Part shown: piece after piece, positions 23,210-35,400 of the stretch | Numbering within the stretch: position 1 is the first letter of the stretch | Layout of the letters: each line of letters starts with the position of its first letter | NCBI RefSeq assembly: GCF_964275005.1 | Contig: NW_027307649.1 | Span: forward strand, 529,501 to 593,500 | Direction of reading: 5' to 3' | Origin: Diadema setosum | Lineage: Eukaryota; Echinodermata; Echinoidea; Diadematoida; Diadematidae | Length of the DNA: 64,000 nt | Position numbers and translations under genes: made by a program | The notes under the pieces: generated by a model | Databases searched by the model: none | What the model was told of the DNA's origin: nothing | What the model saw: only the letters and a program-made list of their open reading frames with translations

Positions 23210-24501
23210 AACGTTGACATTTACCAGTTCATTGTCAGAGAAAGAGATTTTCAGCTGCAGGATAGGATCCTTTTCCTTCCCTCCCCCGCCCCCTTCTTGA
23301 CTTCTTGTATTCTATTGGTAATTGAAGCAGAATTTCATTTAGAGGTTAAATCCATCCAAGCTGGAACGTGCAGACTCTCCCGTGTCTTTTAAAAAATATA
23401 TTTTAACATTAAAACACTTTGATGATAAACATCCAAAGTGGTTATATCATTCATGTCAATGCAAGAATCTGTGGCAGAGGTGGAATAAAGACAAAGCATT
23501 AATTTGGTTTTACATATAAATGTCAATAAGGAGCATTTGAGAGAAATAAGAGTTGAACAACAACTATTGATGTACAGTTTCTTTTAATCAATAACTTGCC
23601 TATTCAAAATAGAGTCCCATTTCCTTCGAGAAATTGGAGACTTTTGCTATTCAACCAACACAAATTAAATGAGTGTAACTATATAGATACCTTAGATACT
23701 TTTCTTGTAACACATATAGATTCCTCTTTGAAATGCAAATTTGTAATCGGGGGCCTCTAACAATGTATTACGATCATATGGATGACATTATTAAAAGAAA
23801 CAGATAGATTTACACTCGTTCTGTTTTTCAATCTTATTCTTTATAGATTATAAAAAACAATAATTATTTCCAATCATATACTAAACAAACAAATATTTTG
23901 AACTTCGAGTATTTTCAATGTCATTTGAAGGAAAACACAAAGGGAATGTAACAAAGCAGATGAATATGAGGGGATATAGAAAGGGATACCTAGATTGGGA
24001 GAAGTGGAGAGGAACTAGGGATAGTAACAGTGCTTAGTAGTTCGGAGTTTTAATGTACTCAGAAGAAAAAAAAATATCTGAAGCTCATAAACTTAAAAAA
24101 TTATACGACAGACAAAAAGTATTAGTAATGATATGAAAGTGGATTAGTGAGCAAGACTGCTTACACTAGTGATACATTGCTAGAAGAATTCTTTTCGAAG
24201 GAGGAATTAAAACATCAAAGAGAAGAACCAGATCATTAGACAAAGAGTTCCACACTTCAGGTCCAGGGTGTCCAATAGATTAGGATTTTCTCATTAAGTC
24301 TGTTGCATGACGGATACGATATGAATGGATGCTAAAGTTTGAAATGAGGTTATCGTTGAACATAACAGGGAATTATATTACAGTAGAATATTTCAACATG
24401 AATACTGCGGTTTGTATAAATAGTAACACGTAAAGCTATCAGAAGCACCGATGTGTATTTACCGGCACACAATCATGAAACGCATATATACCAAGCACAA
24501 T

Positions 24502-24546
<45 letters not shown>

Positions 24547-26236
24547 GGAGGGGGGACCAGAAGGGAACGCCAATGAACGCAATGAACATACCGTAATCAC
24601 GTACATAAATGAAGTTCGCCGTTTGTACAGCAGCCTTCTCCAAATCTCACATACTTGCATAAACAAATATCACATACTTACATGACCTGCATGAATGTTG
24701 GCACTCATCCATTAACACACTTCGTATCTATCCCGTGGCTGACTCATATTTTCTTGTTATGCATTTTATAGCTCTTTATTCTGTTTAGCACGAGCATGCA
24801 TAATAATCGGTTTGCTTCCACGGACCGCCATCAAGACCAAGCTGTTGCAAAGAAAGCGATCTTCTGCTCTGTGCAACTGACTTTTTTCCCTTTATAGAAT
24901 AGGGCCTACATGTGTTTTAAAATGTATTGATATGTGCTGATGTATGTATGATTATCGGTCGTATTTCAATTCAATGTTTTATTTCATTTTTCGACAGGAA
25001 CATATAAACATCACTTCTTTTTTGGTAACAGAAAATAAGGTGCGTAAAACTATGTAGAATGAAAAGAATATACAATGATTGTAGCACCTTGCAATAATTA
25101 CACATTATCATAAAACTCAAGTGATCTGAAGTAAGTAAACATTGTGGATAATTCGAAAAATGGAGGGACCCAATAAAAAGACAAAGCTTGTAGAATGTGA
25201 GCCCCTCAGAGAAAAACATCAGTTGAAAGCAAAGAGAAGGTCTCTTTGCTTTCAAATCGTTTATCAAGATATTCTTATACGCGTATATTCTTTGAAAAAA
25301 GGTAAGAATAAGAAATAAATATCACAGTGAGGCATGTATACTTGTGACAAACAGTGAATGTGAAACGCATTTTTAATCCTTACCATATGTCAATAAAACT
25401 TACCGACTAGTTTTCGTTTTTATTGTTGCTATCATTCACCAAGGTACTACTTTGACTGCTTGCCACCGTCTGTTTGCATACCCTCTCACCCACTTTAATC
25501 GTCACTCCCTTTTTCCCCCAGGCTGTCTACCTTTATAGTTTCATCATTTCTTTAGTTAGCATATTTCCAGCAACACTTTGAAGGAAGGTTCAGAATCGCC
25601 ATTACATTATTAAGCACTTTAGACTACTGTCAATACGTTGTTGATCTATAGTAAAGTGAACAAACTCGCATATCCAACAAATGGCAAGCGACTTTAACTT
25701 TGTGGGCTATACTGTATAATTTTTTAAAGGGAAACGATTACTTTTACGTGTTACTGCGCTACGAAAATAGGGTTAATATTGTGTTTGTCTGGACACTTTG
25801 AAAGAAACACCAGAACTTTGTTGCATCATTTTGTGCTTACATCGTCTGACTACTGTGGGAAGTTCCGTTTAATATACAGGGCACTCTAAGTCGTCACTGT
25901 TATCGACCATATTATATGGTGTGTGTTTTTTTTTTGTTGCGCATTTGCGTTTTTGTTGTTTGTTTTTTTTGCCAAGGCAGCCTAACCCCATTTCATGAAC
26001 AAGTAGTTATGATAGAAACCCTTGTCTGAATGCCAAGTGTCATAGTAACGACAAGAATTGAGCTTCCTCATTGGCTGTTGCTACAAAAAGTTGTTGTCCT
26101 TACAAGAAGTTGGTATCCTATACATCTTTGATGATATGGGACCCTGGTCTGGCAGAGTCCTGGAGCGTTTATAGATGTAAGTTTCGGCAAAGAGGACAAT
26201 CTTTGTCCTTGCCTATACAGTACTCATCCCCTTTCT
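23210..26236. other. Intergenic, no gene seen
   Basis: AT-rich. It holds a GA microsatellite (about 24507-24545) and, at about 24968-25000, an inverted ATTCAATTCAATG plus TTTTATTTC that resembles the tail of a LINE lying on the minus strand. No conserved coding segment. Confidence 0.45.
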
Positions 26237-26240
26237 TTAA

Positions 26241-27228
26241 CCCTATAAAGCCCAAGGGGGGCACATTGTGCCCCTCCCCCCACCAGATTTTCATTCGCCA
26301 CTCCTTCGCCCCTAATCCAATTTTAACCAAATTTGGTGACCTTTTCCTAAAATCTTATTCCAAACATTTTGATATATAATTTAGCTATATTTGATATTGC
26401 TGGTTGCCATGGAAACCATAAACTGACAACCATGTCAGTCAGATTTTGCGTATTTTGCGGTTCCAATTCCAATTAACAATATTATAATGTATGAAATGGG
26501 CGTTTCTTGGCTGAAATTTGCTGAAGAAGCAAAATGTGAAGTAATTATGGCCCTGAAATGTTTTTCCTATTATTTCCTCTGTTTTTCTGTGACAACGGCA
26601 TAAAACAATAGATATAATAGAGATACTTGAACATAACAGTATTTTCCAAAGATCGCCATTCTATTTTGTGTCATTTTGATTCCTTCCCCGAAATTATACC
26701 TCTAATATAATTTGTTTATCACATGATCAATCTGCAAACTTAAAATTCCAATATTATGGGAATATGAAATATGATAACTATGCATGTACCTATCCCAAAC
26801 AATATATCACAGGTTTCATAATGTAGTTCTTTATTTTGTTGTGAATAGCGCCCCCATGTGGTGACCTTGAGAAATTTCAACCATAACAAATAATGAGCTT
26901 TGACTTGCACATAATTTGTGGCAAATATGAAAAATATTGGTCCATGATAAGACATATACAGTGTATACTGGGGATAAAGAAATTATACAGAAAAATCATG
27001 CTTTTAGCATATTTCCTATGTATTTCTTTATATTTTGGTAAATAGCGCCCTCTAGGGTGACCTTGAAATAATTCAAGTATGCGGTCATGTAGAGTACGAG
27101 TTGCTCTACCCATGTGCCAAATATGACGATGAAACATCAAACAATAACAAAGTTATATAGGGGGCACAATGTGCCCCCCCCCCCCCCTTGGGCCTGGGAA
27201 GGGTCAAAATAGCTTGGGCTGTATAGGG
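26241..27228. mobile_element. piggyBac-like MITE, 988 bp
   Basis: Flanked by TTAA at 26237-26240 and 27229-27232. Ends are CCCTATAAAGCCCAAGG at the left and TATAGGG at the right, with GGGGCACATTGTGCCCC-type inverted blocks further in. Inside are two copies of a 110-bp piece starting AATAGCGCCC (about 26844 and 27039). No transposase frame, so it is non-autonomous. Confidence 0.82.
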
Positions 27229-27232
27229 TTAA

Positions 27233-28084
27233 ACCCGACACTCTCCCTTGTATCGTTGGCTGACTCCTGATGAAGAAAATGTTTGTCTTGAGCCATGATC
27301 AATGCAGTATAGGTGGTAGTAATAGAATGAGTTCTCTCTATACTAGTACTTGCAGGAGTATACAATATGGAGAATACAATGATGATGTAGACGATGATGA
27401 TAATGGAAAGAATAGTAATGATAAATAATGATATTCATGTATTCATTCTATCATTATCTTAAGGATATTTCTCACTGATAGGATTGTTATTGTTAATAAT
27501 TATAAGTAATATCACCATCACGATTATCATCAGTAAAAGTGGTTACAGCAGTAATAGTGACATGTAGATGTAGGGGGGCAGGGTGGTGTTGATGGTAATG
27601 AAAATAAATTTTCATGTAGTACAGCATTTGTGGAAGATGTGAGATAAAGACGGATCATTTATTCTATGACACTCTTGAACTCAATCTTTACCCCCTCACA
27701 CTTCCTATAATTTAACTCGCATGAAAGATAGGATGTGCAAATATGATTTTTATTACTGTTGTCATTAACCTAGCTAGCTCTTCATGTTTGGCTTGATGAC
27801 GTTGAATCTCATAAAATGATAGGTTGGATGTATAGATCCGGCGTAAACCTCGAATAATGTTCTGACTGTGTAAAGCAAAGTTCAGACCGTAGATCTGTAG
27901 ATGTTCGGGGGAAAACTTTCAAGTCTGTGAGATTGGACTCGCCAAAAGCAGAGCCGTTTTACTTATATTCTCATGCTTTGCGTTTTCTTTGCTTATTTCC
28001 CAGACTTCCTAAGAGACATATACTTGGTTATTTTGCGTCACTTCATTATACGTGTTTTGTAAAAAGTGATTCTGCGACACAAAC
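27233..28084. other. Intergenic, no gene seen
   Basis: AT-rich with GAT/AAT-rich simple sequence (about 27375-27540). No conserved coding segment or clear transposon ends. Confidence 0.5.
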
Positions 28085-28097
28085 AAAGATCAGATAT

Positions 28098-28365
28098 TGC
28101 AACTGATTGGCAAATTGCCCCATATCAACGTACATAACAACTGCATTTTGAATAATTACGCAGTACCCGCTGCATGCTATCAGGATCAGAAACAACACTT
28201 GCTGTCGGGCGGAAGCTCGATCGGCGATCTGGTGGAGGTGACGTCTGTCCGAAGATCAGGAGGTCGTGGGTTCGAATCCTGCTACAGTGCTTATTTACGT
28301 CGATGTAGGACAATTTGTCAATTAGTTGCAATGAAAACATCTCGACGGAATTCATGAATTTGAAT
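28098..28365 (+). mobile_element. tRNA-headed SINE, copy 2, with foldback 5' extension
   Basis: A 13-bp direct repeat AAAGATCAGATAT flanks it (28085-28097, 28366-28378). The body has an A-box-like GATCTGGTGGAGGTGACG, the B box GGTTCGAATCCTGC, and a 3' part with TTTACGTCGATGTAGG. The first 39 bp (TGCAACTGATTGGCAAATTG onward) are the inverse of 28293-28331, a fold not seen in copy 1. Confidence 0.83.
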
Positions 28366-28378
28366 AAAGATCAGATAT

Positions 28379-29307
28379 GCCAAACTTTAAGCAAATACGC
28401 GATGACACCAATGATGTTGCGTGTGATTCTGATTTAAAAACAAGCGTGATTTTATCGATAAGGCACAATTTTGAAAAGAATGATGTACATTTTATTCCAA
28501 TCAATGATTTTCTCATTTTTATATAGAGTCCTGTTTCCTGCGTGAAATTGTAAACTTATCCTACAGATTTTAAGTAAACAAAATATGAATATGTATTGAT
28601 ATATATATATATACATCTGGTAAATTTATAGATTGTATCATCCACGAATTCCTCTTGAAAATTAATAATCGGGGACCCTTAGCAATGAGTTGTCATGGTG
28701 ATAGAGTGGCTGATATAATTGCTAAAAAATCTAGAAAATTACACCAAGTCAACATAGTGCAACTGATTAAACCAACTTATTAAAACGAATACCTAGGCAG
28801 AGCAGCTCCTTTGATTGACCATATGTATCTAAAGTCGGTGCTTGTTAAATTTCAGCTGGAACCACATTAGCTGATGTGTCAGACCATTTACCTGTTTCGT
28901 TTTGTTGTTGTTGTTGTTGTTGTTGTTTAGGGGTTACTTCTCCCCCCTCCCCCCCCCCCCCAAAAAAAAAAGACTAACACCTCACACTCCTGGGGAAAAA
29001 AAAAGTTCCGCGGCTAAACTAAATGACTCCCTAGTAGCGTTAAAGACTACCTTAGATTTTATCTCATAGGGAAAAGTACGACTGTACTGATGTAAATGAT
29101 GCATACGATTCTTTTCTATTCATTTTATCACACCTTTGTGATATTTATCCTTATCATATCTCCTTTATATCGCAAAAGAAAGAAAAAAAAAACATTGTGT
29201 ACAAAAGCCATAGATAACATCTGCAATAGTAAAATCTATTTTTAACAAGTATGAATTGTATGAGCAGATACCAACTTCAGCTGGTAAATCCGTTATAGCA
29301 GCACCTT
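28379..29307. other. Intergenic, weak repeat pair only
   Basis: About 28530-28730 weakly resembles 23600-23800 (shared ATAGAGTCC and AATCGGGG blocks), possibly from the same old retroelement. It also contains GTT and C/A runs. No gene. Confidence 0.4.
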
Positions 29308-29650
29308 AAAGGGGCTGTACAGTTCTGGTTGAGGTGAAGATTTAGCTTTTAACGTTTTGCGAGATATTCAGAAACCACTCTATGAGATGTCAAAGAGCAC
29401 GCAATTCTAAGGGGTATCAAAAGTTTATTTGATGAAAATCGGTTTTGAAATGGCTGGGATATCCAAAAACAAGGTGAAACAAAGATATCCTAATAAAAGG
29501 CGTGCCCTGTCGCCTTTTATCATGATCACTAGTCTTTTGTGGATATCTCAGCCATTTGAACACCAATTTTCATCAAATAAACGTTGAATCCTTCTTAAAA
29601 TTACATGCTCTTTCATATTTCACGAGAGGTTTCTCATTATCTCACTTAGG
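29308..29650. mobile_element. Palindromic MITE
   Basis: Left arm GAGATATTCAGAAACCACTC, GAGCACGCAATTCTAAG, TTTATTTGATGAAAATCGG and GGGATATCC is mirrored on the right by GGATATCTCAGCC, CCAATTTTCATCAAATAAA, TTAAAATTACATGCTC and GAGAGGTTTCTCATTATCTC. The centre is near 29500. Confidence 0.8.
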
Positions 29651-30136
29651 AATGTCATAAACTTGAATCAGCAAAGGTTCACAGAAAGCAAAGTCAAAGC
29701 ATTATTCTTCATGGAGATAAGGATGTAAGGAAAACATGGAATCATAAATATTGAATAACATGGATGGTCGATCGTTTGTAGAGAAATTTCGGATTAATCA
29801 AAATGGCATTAGTAGGGATTTAATACACCTCGAGAACAAAATTAAGCGTTTTGATATTTTTTTCTTTTTAAAATTGGAGAAAATTCAATTTAAAAATCAA
29901 AATCGTCGGAATCTGTCTCGAAATCAATCAAGATATAGGTGTTAGGTAATCCCTATGATCGATTCAAATTATTCCACTACATTCTGTTGTTTGTTTTTTT
30001 AGGTAGAGTCATTATAGATCGTGTTATCTTATATACAAGCCGAATGAGAAATTATTTTGGTTGGTATAAATATTTGAGGTCAATGTAAGAGTACGAAGTA
30101 AGATTTTAAAATCATGAAGATAATTAACATAATATA

Positions 30137-30306
30137 GAGTGGACTCCGGTTATAACGAAGTCTTCGGGACCAGCAGTTTTCTTTCGTTATATTGAAATTA
30201 CGTTATAACCGAACAAATAAACAAGAGACAAAAACATAGAGCGGATAATGGTGCGTTGTAACTAGAATTTCCTTATAACCATGTTCGTTATAACGAGAGT
30301 TCACTG
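30137..30306. mobile_element. MITE, GTTATAAC family copy 3
   Basis: GAGTGGACTCCGGTTATAAC at the left and GTTATAACGAGAGTTCACTG at the right form near-perfect inverted ends. TA borders the left side; the right has CA. Confidence 0.8.
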
Positions 30307-30759
30307 CATTCATTTTCATCAACTCTCCTATTATGATGCCTCCTTTAATTTCATTCGATATGATGTTTACGAAACGTATCTATAACTTATAACTTCATGT
30401 TGTCTGTAAAAATTTCACATCTCTGCTCCAGTAGTTTATACGTTATCACAATAACATTATTTTTTTCATCCTGTTGTATACTTTAACGAAAATAATTTCG
30501 ACGGCATCACTAACTTATCTAAGTCCCTCTTCTTTTGGATTTAGTGTCTTGATGAATAAGAACCGACTCCTTCTCCTCTTTCGCCTTGTCGAACATCGTC
30601 AAAAATCATAACAAAAAAAAAAGTTCCCGGCGGAAGAAATAAACAGTTTGTGCCCCCCCCCCTTCCAAAAAGGACTTTCATTGACAACTCTCAGAATAGC
30701 TACACTATCTAAATATCATTTCAAGATATGAAAGACAGTTAGTATAATTTGTTACTTAC

Positions 30760-31600
30760 ATCTTGCAAAAACAAAAACAAAGACATTCAATTTGGTGCAG
30801 CGGTCACAGAGAAATAAAGATCTTTGCAAAGCATGTCATGGATCAGTTTCTTCCAGGTTTAGCCCTTGGATACTCTTGGCATCCATATGAATGAAAATAT
30901 TTTGCTCGCAACTGGCGAGACAACTACATGTAACAAGTTAATTCAAATTAGGTGCATTACATTATACTTATATGTGAATATACGAATATTCTAATATGAA
31001 AATGTTTATTGTTCATGATCATCTTAAGGAAAAAAAGCAAAAAAAAAAAAAAAAGTAGAGCTTAATCCAGTCTTCCCTGAGTTAATAATTTAACATCCTT
31101 TAAAAAAAATATTTTCACTCAAAAATCTGCTTCCTTTAATATGTAATAAATCGTTCTTCTTGTTGTTTTAAAGAAAGAGAGAAGAGAGAGAAGAAAAAAT
31201 GGGGCCCTATACAAATAATTTGCCCCAGACAGCACTTAAAACATAAAACAAACATTATGTTGTTGTTGTTTTTTGGTAAATCATTCTTAATTTCGTTAGT
31301 TGAAAACGGGAAAAAAAAGCAATGTAGGCAAGCCTAACTTTTTTAAAGAGAGACATTTTGCGCAAGAACAGGAAAAACAACTTCGTATTTGTCATGTTTG
31401 TAAAGCAGAAACACGATAGGCAACATATCTCCTTACAAGACTTGGAGGGAAAGGACTTCTGACATGCTTTGCAAAGATCCCCATTTCTCGTTGACCACTG
31501 AAGCAAACTGGATGGGGTTTTCTGCAAGATGTAGGTAATACTAAGTAATTCATAGTTTCATACATTGAAATTTCATTTTCATTGAATCAATGTTTGTTTG
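30760..31600. mobile_element. Palindromic MITE, CAGTATGTCC family copy 2 (split)
   Basis: The left part (AATTTGGTGCAGCGGTCACA, GCAAAGCATGTCATGGAT) and right part (TCTGACATGCTTTGCAAAG, TGGATGGGGTTTTCTGCAAG) match the arms of the element at 10020-10464. About 560 bp of unrelated AT-rich sequence lies between the arms. Confidence 0.65.
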
Positions 31601-31953
31601 TTTGTTTGTTTGTTTTGTCGTCCTTGCAGAAAATCCGGCTGTGACGTTTTTGGGACATTTTAAAGAAGTTGTATGCTCCTTGATTTAGTGTATACTGTAT
31701 CAGAATAGTATGCTTACATTTGGGGCTTAAATTTTTACTAATGCAAAATCACAGTTAGGCACATTGAGAATCCGTTAACTGTGAATCGAATTTTTGAGCC
31801 ACGCCATTTTCTCTATCGTATTCCATAATAGGGATAAGTCTTTCCGTAACTTCCGAAATATGTTTCTTGGTGACATTTACAAAGATACCAAATATGATAG
31901 GCCCTCTGCTCGGAGACCGCTCCCCGTTCCTTCATTACAACCCTTTCCTTTTC

Positions 31954-32165
31954 ACCCTTTTCCTTTGTATCACCTAAATTGCCGATACCGTCTAACACAG
32001 TTTCAAATTTTGCCGCCAATTTCCCACAACACTTTACAGCAAAGTTTAAAATCACCTTTCCCCCTTTTTCTTTGTATCATCTAAATTGCCGAAAGTATCT
32101 AACACAGTTTCTCAGTTTTTTCAACCCAATTTCCAACAACACTTTACAGCAAAGTGTGAAATCAC
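31954..32165 (+). repeat. Two tandem 105-bp units upstream of GHDC copy 1
   Basis: Each unit has CTTTGTATCA, CTAAATTGCCGA, TCTAACACAGTTTC and CAACACTTTACAGCAAAG. They end about 335 bp before the GHDC copy 1 start codon and have no counterpart seen before copy 2. Confidence 0.75.
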
Positions 32166-32499
32166 TATGTAGTATTAATAAGCCCCTTTAAAACTACAAG
32201 CAGCCTATTGTTTACTCGAAACAAATTGAACAATATAATCGCACAGTCAACATAGCACAGTCGCAAAGTCAGCAATTTCCACTCTTAACGTATAAGCTAC
32301 TAGCTGTGACTTCAGAAAAGCGAGTGCTCAGCGAGCTTCGTGTGTCACTGAGGTGCGAAAGTGGTGTTCAATGTATTACATGTAGTTGCTTTGTGATTCC
32401 CCGGGCCACCAAATAGAAACGATTTTGTACCTTGGTGAATTATCGATGCTTCCATCTAGAAATTAAAGAGGGCCTACCGCTGAAAGCTTTGTATCAAAT

Positions 32500-35400
32500 A
32501 TGGCGCTCCTGAATCTTCACACGAAGTTGTCGCTGTTGTCGACAATCTGTCTGGTCGTGGCGGTGCTGCTTGCCCGGGAAGCTAGTCTGGCGGAGTCTGT
32601 GAGAATTGCACGCATCATTTTCGGTGAGTTTCAGAGTACACGCGTGTATGTCCCCTAAATGCTAAATGTAACATCGGCTCTAAAGGCCTACATCTTAACT
32701 TTAAATGATTTATCAAATCCACCGTATATGTACGGTTTAACCTTCAATGGAATATCTACCCTCCGTTATCACATTTTAATCCTAAATGTAATATTTAGCA
32801 TTGTGATAGTACCCCCCCCCCCATTGTAATATTCACACTAAATCTAATCCCCCAATCCCGTCCCCAGATATCCCAAAGATTTCACGGAATTCTTGTGGTC
32901 CTTTACATCTACTAGTCGGTATTGTGTTTCATTGATGCACCTAATGAAAAGATGAAACGACGTAGGGTATATATCTGCCTCAAAACAGATCACTGACCGA
33001 CATTTCAGCCCCAATTTTGGCAAGTTGATTAATACCAACTGCATCCACAAAATCCCCTTAGAAGCTAGCAGGTCTTGTGTATTCTTTACTCTATCCCCCT
33101 GTCTCATGTCATTGTGTTGAGACATAATATGTGGCACTTTTTACCCTGCACGTGCGGTCATATGTCGGGTGGTCCTTACATTTACAGTTTTTGCAACCAC
33201 CTTGCGTTTTTAAGCTGTTCCTCACCTCCTGTCCGTTCCTGCTCCGTCTTACCTCCGAACCTTGCTATCTGGGCGATTTTTGCTTGTACGGCTTGTGAAC
33301 GTTCTGACTTTGATTTTCATGTTCTGGAGTCATTGCTTTGAAATCGTATTCTTCTGTCCTATGATGCAATACAACGGGGTGGGTGAGAGGTTATAGAGTG
33401 ATAATATAGGTTGATATCTATAAGCTGCGGATCCATGCAGTTGGGGGGGGGGGAGGCATTTCATGAAGCGTTTTGGTCGGATATTTCTCTGACAAACTGT
33501 TACAAGCTACTGAAATCCTTGCATCTGATCGGCTGAGAGCAAATTTGTCCGACAACTTCGTCGGACAAAACATTTGTGTAGACGGTGGCCTGTCCTTGCA
33601 TGGAGGGTTCGGATGCGGTTTAGGGTGAGCATGCACCTGTAGGTCCATGGGGTGAGCCACTGTTTCCGAGGGAGGTTGACCTCCTCTAGCTTTGCTGTCG
33701 GGTCAGTGATGGTGTTGCGTGTGACTTGAGTTGTGTTGGAGACAGAGTCAGACCAGCATCTGCGCCATATACTTTTAGGGTCAAAGTGTTCCAGTGATGA
33801 AGGGACATCCAGACTGGCTGGAGTCTTATTGCGCATCTGCGATGCATCTGCTGCGGGGAACACTTTCTGAAGGGTCAGATCGGGTTCAAGCAATTATCGC
33901 TCGCGTGTCCCGGGGTTAATACACGTTTCAACAACTTGGTGACGAATCATTATTTCATCTTTCAGCTAGGTTCCCGAATGCACAGTGTTTGACCAGCTCC
34001 TCTACGGCGGTATGGCATAATTGCAAACAGTCTCATCAGCCGTCTCCTTTCGTCATGTGAATCTATATCTCTCGGCGACCACTTAATGCAAGGGAACAAA
34101 ATAGGCTTCAATCGTTGCTAACGTCATCTGATATGCGTTTCCAGTATCAGGGCGCAACTGCGAGGATGTCACTGTACCAGTGTTCATGAGGAGTAGAAAA
34201 TTCTCTGTCCCTTTGCTCCCAAGCAATGTAACAGAAGCGCCTTTTTCCTCTCAGGCTAGAATGTATCGCCCCGTTAAGCCAGTAAAGTTTTCCGATCAAA
34301 TTGCTCCTTCTATAATGGCCATGGAGTTGGTGGTTGACCGGGTTTTTGTAAGAAAAAAGGAGGATGGAGGCATCAAAGATAATTAATTGGTTGAGACAGG
34401 ACCACCAAGGAACGAAATTCAACAGACATGAAGGGGACAGTTTCATCCTTGTCGGCAGAAATTATGTTGTACTATGAGGTCCATGAACAAAAAATATGGC
34501 GACTGACAAAATAAGGGAGGAACGGGACTGAACTGTGGTTGTCTTCGATGTTTATTACCGATTGTGTCATGAGTGGCATGTACCTATGTAATGAGCATAC
34601 ATTTTCTAAAGACGATTGTTGGAATGCCTTCGGAATACGGTGAGGCTGTTTGCATAATTACATGAAGAATTTACCAATAGCATGTAGCTGTATTGGACGT
34701 CAGAAAATATGATTCTAGTCGTCTAGACAAAATTTGAATGCCTATACCCAATGTCCTTAGAATATATTGACACAAATAATGAGAACTCCTCGATTAGCAA
34801 CTGTATTTCCTGTAGGCGTATGAGGGGTAGATCGATGAATCTTACAAGAAAATCGACTTAACTAATGAAACTGTTCATTTGACTGCTATTCCATCAGTAT
34901 TTTGCTCTCTCTCTCTCTCTCTTTCTCGCTCTTTTCAGGGCTCATTGCTGTTGTGGCTTTCTGCCTGTCTCTGCTATTTTTGAGTCTCCTTGCTCTTGGC
35001 CCTGCGCCCAATGACGGGATAAAGTCCATCCTGCGTTGCTTCTTATCGTCCATGGTGGCGCTCTTACGAGGGAAGACCGCCCTCTATCGTCTGGAGAAGC
35101 ACTGGAAGAATCCTCGCCGAGCTCAGGATCGCCTCCTCAGACACATTCTCCGTGAAAATGGCGACACGGAGTACGGCCGACGATACCGACTTCGAGACAT
35201 CAAGGACAGAGAAGAGTTCAGGGCTCGCCATCCACTTACAACATACGAGCACTACCGTCCTTTCGTCGAACGGGAGATGAACGGAGAAAGAAATGTTATG
35301 ACCCGGAAATTTCATTCCAGTTACGTCAGTACTTCCGGTACGACTGGTCGTAGCAAGATGATCCCTCAGACAGATAGACTCAAAATTATAATAGACTATC

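Noticed and set aside
23096-23392. 98-codon frame with Trp-Ala-Pro-Pro repeats
   Set aside because: The repeat comes from a 12-bp GC-rich tandem repeat; the rest of the frame shows no similarity to a known protein.
28097-28357. 86-codon frame at 28097 as a small gene
   Set aside because: It coincides with a SINE bounded by a 13-bp target duplication.
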